Origin: Photobacterium halotolerans DSM 18316
Lineage (GTDB): Bacteria > Pseudomonadota > Gammaproteobacteria > Enterobacterales > Vibrionaceae
Reading direction: 5' to 3'
Assembly: GCF_000425165.1 (NCBI RefSeq)
Contig: NZ_AULG01000013.1
Span: forward strand, 1 to 64,000
DNA: 64,000 nucleotides
Shown: piece by piece, positions 8,354-17,967 of the stretch
Numbering within the stretch: position 1 is the first letter of the stretch
How the letters are laid out: every line of letters begins with the position of its first letter
Made by a program: the position numbers and the translations under genes
Notes under the pieces: model-generated
What the model saw: the letters and a program-made list of their open reading frames with translations, nothing else
What the model was told of the DNA's origin: nothing
Database searches by the model: none

Positions 8354-9406
8354 ATGCAGGGACGCACGTTAAAAATTGCCGCTGCCGTCTTATTGGTAAT
8401 GGCGCTCTTAATTGGCTGGTACGGGGTTACCCTGAGTGGCCGCACCTCAACGCAAGCCTCATCGCCAGCGGTTTCCGTTTCTAAGCCTGTGGTGACTGTC
8501 TGGGCATTCGCTAATGATGTACCGAAACAGGCTGTGTTGACCGAAGATATGCTGGTCGCCACACAAGTGACCGATGCCACCGCCGAAGACATTCGCGACT
8601 ATTCTCCCTTTATCGGCAGGCAGTTGAAATTGTCTGTTGTGAAAGGAACCCGCCTCAAATCAGCGCTGTTGCTGGGCCAGTTACCCATTGCACAGTCTCT
8701 GCCTCAGGGATACCGCGCGATTGCAATTCAAGCCAGCGAACTGACCACAGTCGGCGGCCATGTTCATCCCGGGTATCGGGTGGATGTGATTTACCTGCTC
8801 CGCGCTAATAAAGAATCGGGCGACAACAGTACTGCCCGGCGCATTCTGAGTAATGTAGAAGTGCTGGCTGTCGGGGATCAACTCAACTTCGACGGCAAAA
8901 AAACAGAGAAGCAAATCAACGATAAGGCCAGAACTGTCGTGCTGGCCGTTCCCGCCACAGATACGCCTCAGCTATTGCTGGCTGAAACCACGGGGCAGCT
9001 CAGACTGGCGGTGGTAGGCACCCAGGAGCTGGCGCCGGCCGTTGACTCAGCCACCGACACAGAGAGCATGATGGCTTACTCGCCGGTTCCTGATCAGCCA
9101 CTTGGTGCCAATCAAAAAGCGGGCGTTATCCAGGCGCCTAAAGTCATTGTTTCTTCGCAGAAAACAGCCAGTACCTCACAGGGTGCGCCTGCTGTAATGA
9201 TGACAGCACCCAGCCATTCAACGGTCAAAGAGCCTGAAGATGTTAAACAGGACGACAGTTATGTCATCTCATTAAAAACACTGGGTGGCTACCGCGAAGC
9301 AGAAGTGGAAGTGAAAAAACCGACTCCGGTGAAATACCGTTACGTTGCACCTCGGGTTGAGGTGTATCAGGGCGAGAACCGAACTCTGGTTCGCACCAGT
9401 CACTGA
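8354..9406 (+). CDS. rcpC: Flp pilus assembly protein RcpC/CpaB
   Basis: The 350-residue protein has an N-terminal membrane anchor (about residues 7-26) and then a periplasmic SAF-like domain (about 45-115, including PKQAVLTEDMLVATQV and IGRQLKLSVVKGTRL). A CpaB-type region, GYRAIAIQASELTTVGGHVHPG, precedes a variable C-terminus. In Tad systems this protein works with the RcpA secretin in the periplasm. Length and gene position (just before the secretin) fit the family. It is 14 bp from rcpA and carries a normal ribosome-binding region (GAGTGAGGGTAAA). Confidence 0.87.
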   Translation: MQGRTLKIAAAVLLVMALLIGWYGVTLSGRTSTQASSPAVSVSKPVVTVWAFANDVPKQAVLTEDMLVATQVTDATAEDIRDYSPFIGRQLKLSVVKGTRLKSALLLGQLPIAQSLPQGYRAIAIQASELTTVGGHVHPGYRVDVIYLLRANKESGDNSTARRILSNVEVLAVGDQLNFDGKKTEKQINDKARTVVLAVPATDTPQLLLAETTGQLRLAVVGTQELAPAVDSATDTESMMAYSPVPDQPLGANQKAGVIQAPKVIVSSQKTASTSQGAPAVMMTAPSHSTVKEPEDVKQDDSYVISLKTLGGYREAEVEVKKPTPVKYRYVAPRVEVYQGENRTLVRTSH

Positions 9407-9420
9407 CAGGGAGAGAGTGA

Positions 9421-10578
9421 ATGCTGCGTTTTGTTAATGGATTATGTTTGTTGGTGGGTTTAAGCCTGAGTTTGTCCGTCAATGCTCGTGATTTTCAACT
9501 GGATGTGGGTCAGCAAGTGACTGTCCATTCCGGAAAACGCATTCAGCGGGCAGCCATTGGCGAACCCTCTGTGGCGGGCGTCAAAGTATTGAGTACCTCT
9601 GAGTTACTGGTGACAGGTAAACAGACAGGGTCGACTTCTCTTTTGATTTGGGAGCAGGGAGCTTATGAGCCCGTTCGCCACCGTATTTCTGTCAATCCCG
9701 GCGATGTTGCGACATCCAATATTCAGGTGCAGACAGACATCAAAGTGGTTGAAGTCAGTAAAAGTGCGCTCAAGGAAGCCGGCTTCTTTTTCGGTAAACA
9801 GGGCACTGGCGGTACGTTTTGGGGCATTGGCAATTCAAGCGCGATCACTGGCGCTTCGTTCAATGGTTTTCGTGGCAGCTTCTTATCCAGTGGCGATGCG
9901 TTCAATCTGGTGATCGGCAATGTGACGGATCATTTTCTCGGCACAGTGAGTGCGCTGGACAGCAACGGCTTTGCCTACACGCTGGCCGAACCCAGCCTGG
10001 TGACTATGTCCGGCCACACGGCGACCTTTCTGGCCGGTGGGGAATTTCCGTATCCGAAAAGCACCAGTGATGATGACATCAGCATTGAGTTTAAAGAATT
10101 TGGGGTTCGTCTGAATCTGACGCCGACTGTGATGTCGGGCGATCGCATCATGCTGAAAGTGGCCCCTGAAGTGAGTGAGCTGAACTATGCCCAGGGTGTA
10201 CAGGCCTCCGGTGTGATAGTGCCGGGACTGTCAGTACGCCGCACAGACACCACAGTCCAGCTGGGCAATGGCGAAAGCTTTGTGATCAGCGGGCTGGTCA
10301 GCCGCAGCACTATCAAAAATGCCAACCGTTTTCCGGGATTGGGTGATATTCCTATTCTTGGCGCTTTTTTCCGCTCAACCCGGTTAGAGGACAATGACAA
10401 AGAACTCATGATGGTCGTTACGCCTCATCTGGTGAAACCCTTTGCCAGTAATGCGCCACTACCACCGTTACCGGGCGAAATGTATCGTCAGTTTAAACCC
10501 AACTTTTTCGAATTAATTTTTCTGGATGCTGAACCCAGAGAACTACCCGTAAAAATGGGTTTTGCAGGGGAGGGTTAA
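9421..10578 (+). CDS. rcpA: Tad secretin RcpA/CpaC
   Basis: This 385-residue outer-membrane secretin forms the channel for the Flp pilus. A signal peptide (about residues 1-22, ending SVNA) is followed by the pilus/BON-type N-domain (QLDVGQQVTVHSGKRIQRAA) and the secretin domain, ending in the conserved stretch GNGESFVISGLVSR and LGDIPILGAFFRS. These C-terminal motifs are the family signature. The length is a little shorter than in many RcpA proteins. The ribosome-binding site GGGAGAG lies directly before ATG 9421. No separate rcpB-like gene is seen after it. Confidence 0.9.
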   Translation: MLRFVNGLCLLVGLSLSLSVNARDFQLDVGQQVTVHSGKRIQRAAIGEPSVAGVKVLSTSELLVTGKQTGSTSLLIWEQGAYEPVRHRISVNPGDVATSNIQVQTDIKVVEVSKSALKEAGFFFGKQGTGGTFWGIGNSSAITGASFNGFRGSFLSSGDAFNLVIGNVTDHFLGTVSALDSNGFAYTLAEPSLVTMSGHTATFLAGGEFPYPKSTSDDDISIEFKEFGVRLNLTPTVMSGDRIMLKVAPEVSELNYAQGVQASGVIVPGLSVRRTDTTVQLGNGESFVISGLVSRSTIKNANRFPGLGDIPILGAFFRSTRLEDNDKELMMVVTPHLVKPFASNAPLPPLPGEMYRQFKPNFFELIFLDAEPRELPVKMGFAGEG

Positions 10579-10579
10579 G

Positions 10580-11683
10580 ATGCAGCTTATGGCCTATACG
10601 GCGGATCATCACGCCAAACTGGATGTGTCAGAAGCGATCCCGGAAGGGTGTACGCTGACATGGATAGAGGATGCGTCTCATCTTAGCTCTAACCTGGCCT
10701 GGAAACAGACGCGTATTCTGATCTTAGTGGCCTCTGACTGGCCAATGTCCGATATCGATAGTCTGATGGACAACTTTGCGCCCCGGCATGTCATTCTGGT
10801 GGATCTGACACCAGAGGCGCACTGGCATGGCATTCAGCAAAACCAGCAGGTACGCAAACACCTTCACTGGTGTGAGCTGGAAGGACTGACAGATCTGATC
10901 ATTCACCTGACGCAGATGACGTCTTTTGACGCCACGTCGCGTTTAGCGCTGCTATCACCGCGTAACGATTGTGATGGTGCGTTACTGGCTATAGCCACAG
11001 CGTCACAACTGCAACGAAAGCACAAACAGCCTGTACTGTTATTGGATCTGGGGCGACCTTACAGCGATGTCTCATCTTATTTGGGCAGCGGTGACCGTAT
11101 TGATTTTCTCACCTTGCTAGAGAAGAAAGATTACCTCAGTGCGCAGTGGCTGGGTGAGCAAGAGTTGGACGCCGGAGCTGGCATTCATGTTATCGGCATG
11201 CCGGATTCGGACAATTACAGTGCTGTGACGATGGAAGCGCTGGTGGAAGTGATGGACCTGCTGGAGGATATGTACAGCAATATCATTATTAATCTCACCG
11301 GTATGCCACCCAGTCCTTTGCTGTTTTTCATGGTCAATCGCTGCGATCAGCATTGGCTGCTGGCCGATCAGAAAAACGTCAGTCTGAAAAGCGCCTGCGA
11401 TCTGGCTGAATTACTTTATCTCCAGGGGATCAGGCCGGGCAGCGTGAATTTAGTGCTGGCGCCTTTTTCCCCTGAAGTGATGCCGGGAAAAGAGATGATT
11501 CAGAATCAGCTCCCCATCTTAGTTCGCGGCGATTTGCCGTACACCTATGCAGTCATCACTGACATCAATGCTAACGCACTGTTTCCGCCCAGCGGTGAGT
11601 TCAGGTTGTACATGAAGGCGGTTGAGAAATTGCTCTGGCTGTCGACAGAAAAATCACGCTGGCAGTTTTCTCTGGGCTGGTAA
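10580..11683 (+). CDS. tadZ: TadZ/CpaE-like ParA-family pilus localisation protein
   Basis: The 367-residue protein has the two-part build of TadZ/CpaE: an N-terminal atypical receiver-like domain and a C-terminal ParA/MinD-like ATPase domain. The ATPase part begins near LALLSPRNDCDGALLAIATA, where the normal P-loop lysines are not conserved. The switch strand LLLDLGRPYSDVSSYLG remains. TadZ proteins place the Tad apparatus at the cell pole. The start at ATG 10580 is taken instead of the TTG at 10562 because an AGGGGAGGG ribosome-binding site precedes it. It lies between rcpA and tadA, the usual place. Confidence 0.8.
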   Translation: MQLMAYTADHHAKLDVSEAIPEGCTLTWIEDASHLSSNLAWKQTRILILVASDWPMSDIDSLMDNFAPRHVILVDLTPEAHWHGIQQNQQVRKHLHWCELEGLTDLIIHLTQMTSFDATSRLALLSPRNDCDGALLAIATASQLQRKHKQPVLLLDLGRPYSDVSSYLGSGDRIDFLTLLEKKDYLSAQWLGEQELDAGAGIHVIGMPDSDNYSAVTMEALVEVMDLLEDMYSNIIINLTGMPPSPLLFFMVNRCDQHWLLADQKNVSLKSACDLAELLYLQGIRPGSVNLVLAPFSPEVMPGKEMIQNQLPILVRGDLPYTYAVITDINANALFPPSGEFRLYMKAVEKLLWLSTEKSRWQFSLGW

Positions 11684-11719
11684 GAATTCTTGGGTGATTT
11701 CTCAAATCAAGGAGTCGGT

Positions 11720-12979
11720 ATGGGAAATGAAATGGTGTGGCCAAGCAGGGAATTGGTGATACAGCAGGAAGAATCGACGCTGGCTCTGAAAGCGGAATTA
11801 CACCGCTACATCATAGAGCAGCTGGAAGAAGATGGCCTGATGTTTGAGATGGAACGTCAGGAAATGCAGCCACATGTTCATGATTATGTTCGCCAGTATT
11901 TTCAACAGCATAAGGAACTGAATCAACATCTGAACATGCAGGAACTGGTCACAGAACTGATGGATGAAATCGTCGGTTTTGGCCCGTTACAGAACCTGCT
12001 GGATGACCCAAACATCGACGATATTCTGATTAACGGCCCGAAAAATATCTACGTTGAGCGAAGTGGTCAGTTAAGCCGGATTTCCCTGAGATTCATGAAT
12101 GATCAGCATGTTTTGCGGGTGATTCGCCGTATGATTTCACCAATTGGCCGGCGAATTGATGAATCCAACCCTATGGTGGATGCCCGTTTGCCTGACGGCA
12201 GCCGGATCAATGCGGTGATCCCGCCCTTGTCTATTGATGGCCCTTGTCTGTCGATCCGGAAATTTAAAAAGGAAGGTCTGACGGCGGATACCTTAATTCA
12301 AAATGGCGCCATGAGCGTTGCCATGCATCAGTTGCTGAGAAGCTGTGCGAAATCGCGTTTTAATATTCTGATCAGTGGTTCAACGGGGTCTGGTAAAACC
12401 ACCTTGCTCAATATTCTCAGCCAGTACATCAATACCGGCGAACGTATTGTAACCATTGAAGATGCCGCCGAACTGCAGCTCAGAAACGGGCATGTTGTCC
12501 GTCTGGAAACCCGTCCGCCGAACTCAGAGGGCCATGGCGAAGTTACCGCCAGAGACTTGCTTAAAAATGCCCTGCGGATGCGGCCTGATCGCATCATTCT
12601 GGGTGAAAGCCGTGGTGGCGAAGTGCTGGATATGTTGCAGGCGATGAACACAGGCCACCAAGGGTCGATGAGTACCCTGCATGCTAACTCGCCGCGCGAT
12701 GCGCTGGTGCGACTGGAAATGATGGTCACACTGGCCGGTTTCACCTCTACCGAATCGCTGATTAAACAAATTATTGCCACTGCGCTGGATATGATTGTTC
12801 AGGTTTCACGCCTGCCAAACGGTAAGCGGGTCATTACTCACATTGTTGAAGTTCAGGACGTGGCGGACGATCAGATCCGTATTCAGGAACTGTATAAATA
12901 CAACCAGCAAACGGAAGATTTCCTGCCCGTTGATGCTATGTCAGTCCACCTGCGTAAAAAGCTGGAGGAGGGGCTATGA
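11720..12979 (+). CDS. tadA: Tad secretion ATPase TadA/CpaF
   Basis: This 419-residue cytoplasmic ATPase powers Flp pilus assembly and belongs to the VirB11/GspE superfamily. Motifs read in order are an N-terminal helical domain, the Walker A GSTGSGKTT (about residues 220-228), an Asp box around TIEDAAELQL, the Walker B RIILGESRGGE (about 291-301), and the His box TGHQGSMSTLHANS. All catalytic elements look intact. ATG 11720 is chosen over the TTG at 11690 because AAGGAGTCGGT precedes it. The stop overlaps the tadB start by 4 bp. Confidence 0.93.
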   Translation: MGNEMVWPSRELVIQQEESTLALKAELHRYIIEQLEEDGLMFEMERQEMQPHVHDYVRQYFQQHKELNQHLNMQELVTELMDEIVGFGPLQNLLDDPNIDDILINGPKNIYVERSGQLSRISLRFMNDQHVLRVIRRMISPIGRRIDESNPMVDARLPDGSRINAVIPPLSIDGPCLSIRKFKKEGLTADTLIQNGAMSVAMHQLLRSCAKSRFNILISGSTGSGKTTLLNILSQYINTGERIVTIEDAAELQLRNGHVVRLETRPPNSEGHGEVTARDLLKNALRMRPDRIILGESRGGEVLDMLQAMNTGHQGSMSTLHANSPRDALVRLEMMVTLAGFTSTESLIKQIIATALDMIVQVSRLPNGKRVITHIVEVQDVADDQIRIQELYKYNQQTEDFLPVDAMSVHLRKKLEEGL

Positions 12980-13857
12980 ACAGCGCGATCTTTATCGCGG
13001 TAGTATTGCTGTTTGCCAGCTGCGTATTGATGGTGATTGCCACCAGGCGCCCCAAAGCTGCGACAGAAAAAGCTGCCACAGAGAAAGCCCGGAAACAGGG
13101 CGCAGACGAACGGCCTGTACAGCGTAAGGATCGCATGCTGGAAAACTGGCAGCGACTGGGGTTGAGCACATCGGCTTACATGCTGGTGGTGTATGCAGCT
13201 TGCCTGTTGTGCGGGCCTTTCGTGCTGGCGCGCCTGTCCGGTATTGGCGGGCTGGGCATTGGGTTGCTTGTTTCTGTGGGGCTTATTCTGCTGCTGGGGC
13301 AGATCCGAAAAAGCAATAAACGCCGGAGGATTCTTCAGCAGCTACCTGGTTTTATTGATCACCTCAATCGTCGTGTACATGTAGGTATGTCACTTAATAA
13401 AGCGGTCGAGCAGGTGCTGCCAGCGATGAATAATCCTTTACACCGTGTTGCCCAACGGGCGGTTCAGCGCACCAGTCTGGGCACAGAGCTTTATGACTCC
13501 TTTTATAAAGAAGCAAAAATAACCGGTGTACAGGAATTTGCGCTGCTTGGCTCTGTGTTTAAGGTGAATCATCAGTTTGGCGGCAGCGTGACGGCGGCAT
13601 TAGAGAATTTGGTTGAGCTGCTGCATCAGCAGGAACGCAGCCAGCGGGAACTGAAGTCAATGACAGGGGAAACCCGGGTGACAGCCTGGGTGATGGGGTT
13701 AGCACCGACGGCCATGGCAATTTATATGCTGGTGTCTAATCCTCAGCAGTTGTTGTCTATGTGGGCCGATGAGTCAGGCCGGCAGGCGCTGATGCTGGGC
13801 ATTGGGGCGCAGGTACTGGGCGCTTTGGTGTTGTGGCGCATGGTTCGGTCGTTATAA
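12976..13857 (+). CDS. tadB: Tad inner-membrane platform protein TadB
   Basis: The 293-residue protein has an N-terminal membrane helix, a basic Ala/Lys-rich linker (about residues 25-55), two further helices, and a GspF-type domain (DHLNRRVHVGMSLNKAVEQVLPAM, then GGSVTAALENLVELL). Two C-terminal membrane segments follow. TadB and TadC together form the inner-membrane platform on which TadA acts. Translation is coupled to tadA through an ATGA overlap. Length and topology are as expected for the family. Confidence 0.88.
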   Translation: MNSAIFIAVVLLFASCVLMVIATRRPKAATEKAATEKARKQGADERPVQRKDRMLENWQRLGLSTSAYMLVVYAACLLCGPFVLARLSGIGGLGIGLLVSVGLILLLGQIRKSNKRRRILQQLPGFIDHLNRRVHVGMSLNKAVEQVLPAMNNPLHRVAQRAVQRTSLGTELYDSFYKEAKITGVQEFALLGSVFKVNHQFGGSVTAALENLVELLHQQERSQRELKSMTGETRVTAWVMGLAPTAMAIYMLVSNPQQLLSMWADESGRQALMLGIGAQVLGALVLWRMVRSL

Positions 13858-13920
13858 GGCGGTTTGGCTGGGTTCATGCCGCCAGTGTCAGTGATACAGA
13901 AGTACAGGTAGGGAAACACA

Positions 13921-14817
13921 ATGACAGTCACCGCTTATTTGATCATTGCCAGTTTATTGCTCACTGCAGGCGGGGCCGGTTTGATGTACTGGTCAGTCAA
14001 ATTACAAAAAGCACGCAGTGTAGAGCAAAACCTTGCCAAATCGCTGGGTAAGACACCCGGTGAGCGTGTGATTCAAACTGGCCAGATGCTGTGGGGCAAA
14101 ACCAAGCGGCGCAATGCTTCATTTCTGAGCGAGATTCTTGAGATGATGCGCAAAGCCGGATACATCTCCAACCGCGAGCAGACACTGGCCGTGTTCAGAA
14201 TGGCTGCCGTGTGGTGTGCCGTTCAGCTGGTATTTGCCAGCCAGCTTATCCAGGCTGATGCCTCGGTGAACAATAAAATCAGCTTGGTGTTTATCAGTGC
14301 GCTCGGCACGGCTTATCTCACTATTCAATGGCTTAAGAAAAAAGCCGCCAAGCGCACCCGGATTATTGATGAAGAAATGATCATCGGCCTGCAGGTCATG
14401 AAAATTTTGTGGGATGTCGGTTTGTCGCTGGAGAGTTTGTTGCGCACCCTGACCCGTGAATTATCGGAATTGACCCCAGAACTGAACAAGGAACTGAAGC
14501 TGGTACTCAGCAAAATTGAAGCGGGCCAGGAACGTTCCTCTGCTTTCAGCGAAGTGGCCAGTGTGAATGATTCCACCGGCATGCAGGATTTGCTAACCAT
14601 GCTGGCGCAGGTATCTGAAACCGGCGGCAATATGTCGGCTTCGCTGAATCAGTTATCTCAGTTGTTACAGGACAGACGACGTACTCAATTGCAGGAAAAA
14701 GTCACCAAGCTGTCGGGGAAAATGTCGGTGGTCATGATGGTGTTCCTGTTTCCGGCGCTGTTTGTCGTGCTAGCCGGACCGGGGTTCATGGCACTCATCA
14801 AGGCGATTGGCAGTTGA
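13921..14817 (+). CDS. tadC: Tad inner-membrane platform protein TadC
   Basis: This 298-residue polytopic protein is the second GspF-like platform component. It has an N-terminal membrane segment (residues 4-24), two central helices, a cytoplasmic GspF domain with EEMIIGLQVMKILWDVGLSLE and QVSETGGNMSASLNQLSQLL, and C-terminal hydrophobic segments ending FVVLAGPGFMALI. It follows tadB after 63 bp, as in standard Tad loci. I see nothing unusual apart from this short gap, which lacks any gene. Confidence 0.88.
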   Translation: MTVTAYLIIASLLLTAGGAGLMYWSVKLQKARSVEQNLAKSLGKTPGERVIQTGQMLWGKTKRRNASFLSEILEMMRKAGYISNREQTLAVFRMAAVWCAVQLVFASQLIQADASVNNKISLVFISALGTAYLTIQWLKKKAAKRTRIIDEEMIIGLQVMKILWDVGLSLESLLRTLTRELSELTPELNKELKLVLSKIEAGQERSSAFSEVASVNDSTGMQDLLTMLAQVSETGGNMSASLNQLSQLLQDRRRTQLQEKVTKLSGKMSVVMMVFLFPALFVVLAGPGFMALIKAIGS

Positions 14818-14876
14818 TGCCTTCTGCCATTAACGTGCGGCGGTAAAGTAACACTAAGAATGACAAGGATGTGGAT

Positions 14877-15632
14877 ATGAAAAGTCAGTTTAGCAACAGA
14901 TTTATCAGGCATTACCGCTATTGGGCAGGTGGCCTGCTGGCAATAACACTGACAGCTTGCTCCGGTTCGCCTCAGGAAGAAACGGCCCAGCAAACGGCAA
15001 ACAAGGCCGTACAGTCTGGCGCTTGTGGTGAAACACTGATCGCCAAAGACGGTATGAAGCTGTCGATGGTGAAACAGCAAATGGATCAAGGCCAGTATTA
15101 TCTGGCACTGGCGGCTTTGGATGACTTGGATGAGGATGGCCTGAGCGTGAAAATCATGCGTGCTAACAGCTACCGCAAACTGGGTAAATGGGATGAAGCG
15201 TCCGCTTTATATAAAGAAATGCTGAACACCTGCCTTGCGGGCAGTGCGTATCACGGCCTGGGTTTGATAGCTTCGTATCAGGGCAATATGCAGGACGCCA
15301 TGAAGTGGATGGAAAAAGCGGCCAAAGCCGCCCCGGTTGAAGCCGATGTCCGCAATGATCTTGGCTTTTTGCTGCTGGTAACAGGGCAGGATCAGAAAGC
15401 CAGAGATGAATTGTTAACCGCGCTGGAACTGAATCCGTCGCATCCGAATGCGGCGAAAAATCTGTGGTTTGTTTTATTGAAAACCAACCAGAAACAAGCG
15501 GCTGCGACGCTGGCTTCCCGGTTTGAATGGGACTATGCCGATCAGCAGGAAATGATGGATGCCATTACTGCCTTCAGGCCGTTGCAGCTGGATCCTTCTC
15601 AATCGGGCAAAGAAAGTACAGGAGCTTTGTGA
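14877..15632 (+). CDS. tadD: Tad pilotin-like TPR lipoprotein TadD
   Basis: The 251-residue protein carries a lipoprotein signal with the lipobox LTAC (Cys28), then tetratricopeptide repeats (for example AYHGLGLIASYQGNMQDAMKWMEKAAK and a following copy ending LELNPSHPNAAKNL). TadD proteins are thought to help the secretin assemble in the outer membrane. ATG 14877 is preferred to the GTG at 14871 because AAGGAT lies at the proper distance. Its stop codon TGA shares one base with the ATG of the next gene. Confidence 0.87.
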   Translation: MKSQFSNRFIRHYRYWAGGLLAITLTACSGSPQEETAQQTANKAVQSGACGETLIAKDGMKLSMVKQQMDQGQYYLALAALDDLDEDGLSVKIMRANSYRKLGKWDEASALYKEMLNTCLAGSAYHGLGLIASYQGNMQDAMKWMEKAAKAAPVEADVRNDLGFLLLVTGQDQKARDELLTALELNPSHPNAAKNLWFVLLKTNQKQAAATLASRFEWDYADQQEMMDAITAFRPLQLDPSQSGKESTGAL

Positions 15633-15991
15633 TGAAAAGGACATACACCTCTTTGATTACTGCGATGGCGTTTGCGCTTGCAGGCACTGCCGCGCCGGTT
15701 ATGGCAGAAACAATACCGACGCAGGCCGCAGAAACACCTTCAGCGACAGAAGCGGGAAAAATCAGTGCGTATCCTGCAACCACTACAGCGCAGTTAAAAC
15801 CTGTGATGAAAAGTGAGCGCAAGAACATGACTCAGCTCTGGCTGAATATGCAGACGCGCGGCCAAATGGCAACATCCCAGACCGATACCCTGACGCCGGA
15901 AGCCGCGAAGGCAACCCAAGAGCGTATGCAGCAAAGCTTCAGCCACCCGATTCCGGATAAATTTATTAAAGACAACTTTGGTGGCAGTTAA
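15632..15991 (+). CDS. small secreted Tad-locus protein, DUF3613-like
   Basis: This 119-residue protein begins with a Sec signal peptide (basic start, hydrophobic core, cleavage after PVMA). A low-complexity Ala/Thr-rich region follows, then a short conserved tail, TQLWLNMQTRGQMATS and SFSHPIPDKFIKDNF. From memory that tail matches the DUF3613 family, often found inside Tad clusters. No function is known to me. Translation is coupled to tadD by a TGATG overlap, which supports the start and membership of the operon. A periplasmic accessory role in pilus biogenesis is an inference from position only. Confidence 0.65.
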   Translation: MKRTYTSLITAMAFALAGTAAPVMAETIPTQAAETPSATEAGKISAYPATTTAQLKPVMKSERKNMTQLWLNMQTRGQMATSQTDTLTPEAAKATQERMQQSFSHPIPDKFIKDNFGGS

Positions 15992-16030
15992 TGGTGAGCT
16001 AAACGCCAGATATCCGCGCATGACTTGTCG

Positions 16031-16048
16031 TTCCCGCGCCGGCGGGAA
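16031..16048. repeat. short GC-rich palindrome between two tad genes
   Basis: TTCCCGC GCCG GCGGGAA is a perfect 7-bp stem inside the 150-bp gap before tadG. A similar palindrome lies at 56213-56233. It resembles the common extragenic palindromes of the form TTCCCGC...GCGGGAA and may attenuate transcription into tadG. Confidence 0.5.
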
Positions 16049-16141
16049 TCCAGGTTACGGAACATGACGCTGATCCATCAGCACTGGCGACACACTGAGT
16101 CATCAGTGTTATCACTTACCGTCGCCCTGAGGAGCTAGGAT

Positions 16142-17935
16142 ATGTTGAGTCCATCAAGATCACCTGGTCGTTTTGCCCGGAGATCCCGCCAGCGCGGCGC
16201 GGTCGGGATCGGTCTGATTTTACTCATGATCAGCATGGTGCTGTTTCTGGCGATGGCCGTCGACACCGGCCGCCTGTATATGGAAAAACGCAAGCTCCAG
16301 AAACAGGCCGATTTGGCGGCACTCAGTTTAGGGCGAAGTGCCTGCTATATCGATGGAATCAACAATAAAGATGCCCTGGAGACACTGGTAAAACAGAATC
16401 TGGCAGCCAATGGCTTTGATACCTCAGCATCCAACCCCACCATTGAATTTGGTGCCGCGCAGATTACCGGCAACCAGTGGCAATTCGAACCGGCGAGCAC
16501 GGCCGTCAAAAGTGCTGGCAGAGTCACCATCAGTAAAACCGTGCCCGGCAGTTTGATTTCGCAGCTGTATAACCCCAATGATGTCACTTTGAGTGCGTCG
16601 GCGGCGGTGTATAAACGCATGTCGGTTGGGTTTGGGGTGGGGTCCAGGACTATAGATGTTGATTTGACGAACTCAGTACTGGGGGCCGCTTTAGGAGGCA
16701 GTCTTTCTGTTGTTTCCTATCAGGGTTTGGCCGATACAAAAGTCCGTTTGGGTGGACTGCTTAGTGCATTGAATGATATGGGGTTACTGGCAGTAGATTT
16801 GACGGCTGGTACTTTGGATGAGGTGTTAGATACTCAGTTAACAATTGCGCAGTTTATTGAAGCCAACATTCTTGCAGTCAGTGATTATGCCGTGCTGGAT
16901 GCTGATGTTTTACCAGCGTTACATCAGCTGGAGAGTATGCCTGAAGTGTCTGCATTGTATCTTACCCTTTCGGACATTATAAAATTGGCAGCTGGCGCAA
17001 ATGAGGAAATGAATGACGAAATTCGCCGTGCTGCGTTAGCCAGCCAAATAGCATTGTTTGATTTGGTTTCCGGGGCCATTTATGCAGCGAATAAAGATAA
17101 TTTTCTCTTAATTCCTAACCTCGCAGTCGATTTGGGTGTGGCTGGCCTTGTTGTTGCGCTAAAAGTGACAGAGCCACCTCAGTTTACTATGGGAGTGTTA
17201 CCGGCGAGTGCAGAGGATGGTTTTGTCACTTCAGTGACCACCTCTCAGGTTGAGTTAAAGTTGAAAGCCACGCTTTTGGGAGGAGGGTTAGATCTGGGCG
17301 TGTTAGTGTTAAATGTTGGTACTATTGGCGTAAGTGCTGAAGTTGCGAAAGCCGAAACTCGTCTATTAGATGCCAATGGTTGTCAGTTTTCCGGCGGAAA
17401 CGGTATGACTATGGCCTTTGCGACCAAACCCTCGGTTGCGCTTTTAAAGGTAGGTGATGGTGGTCCGCCAAATGATGCCACTGACTTTGGTGACGTTTCT
17501 CAGCCCATTCGCATAGGTGCTTATGTCAATATTCTTCTTGGTACGGTACCTGTGGAAATTGATATATCAGCAAATGTGCCCGTTTCTGCATCAGATTTTA
17601 TCGAACATAGTAATACAGTAGACCCAATGCTTGAGCTCCCGCAACTGGTGGGAAGTGTCAGCCCCCCAATTGGAACAACGCTGAGCGACACCCTGAATAA
17701 CATTGAACTGGATGCTGAGTTAAATGTGGCTAATCTAGGGTTGCTTAACGGAGTGCTGAACATTGTGCTTGGATTACTGACAAATACTGTTTTACCTTTA
17801 GTCGCGTCGTTATTGAATTCGCTGTTATTGTCGGTGCTGGATCCACTGTTATCGCAAGTTCTTGGCATCCAAGTCGGCACAGCCGACGTATTCGTCACCT
17901 CAATTGATGTGGATGGAGGTGGTTTGATTCAGTGA
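16142..17935 (+). CDS. tadG: TadG-like pilus assembly protein
   Basis: The 597-residue protein starts with a basic region and a pseudopilin-like membrane segment (RQRGAVGIGLILLMISMVLF, about residues 18-45). The family pattern AVDTGRLYMEKRKLQKQADLAALSLG follows. This is the N-terminal hallmark of TadG and related TadE/G-like proteins. The long remainder is extracytoplasmic, rich in Val, Leu, Ala and Asp, and has no recognised catalytic motif or von Willebrand MIDAS. The C-terminal 150 residues contain many hydrophobic NxLLxxVL-like stretches. The start follows a GAGGAGCTAGG ribosome-binding site. It ends the Tad operon and faces the AraC-type gene. Confidence 0.82.
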   Translation: MLSPSRSPGRFARRSRQRGAVGIGLILLMISMVLFLAMAVDTGRLYMEKRKLQKQADLAALSLGRSACYIDGINNKDALETLVKQNLAANGFDTSASNPTIEFGAAQITGNQWQFEPASTAVKSAGRVTISKTVPGSLISQLYNPNDVTLSASAAVYKRMSVGFGVGSRTIDVDLTNSVLGAALGGSLSVVSYQGLADTKVRLGGLLSALNDMGLLAVDLTAGTLDEVLDTQLTIAQFIEANILAVSDYAVLDADVLPALHQLESMPEVSALYLTLSDIIKLAAGANEEMNDEIRRAALASQIALFDLVSGAIYAANKDNFLLIPNLAVDLGVAGLVVALKVTEPPQFTMGVLPASAEDGFVTSVTTSQVELKLKATLLGGGLDLGVLVLNVGTIGVSAEVAKAETRLLDANGCQFSGGNGMTMAFATKPSVALLKVGDGGPPNDATDFGDVSQPIRIGAYVNILLGTVPVEIDISANVPVSASDFIEHSNTVDPMLELPQLVGSVSPPIGTTLSDTLNNIELDAELNVANLGLLNGVLNIVLGLLTNTVLPLVASLLNSLLLSVLDPLLSQVLGIQVGTADVFVTSIDVDGGGLIQ

Positions 17936-17967
17936 TGACCTGTGTCAGTTAGGTTTTATACGACAAC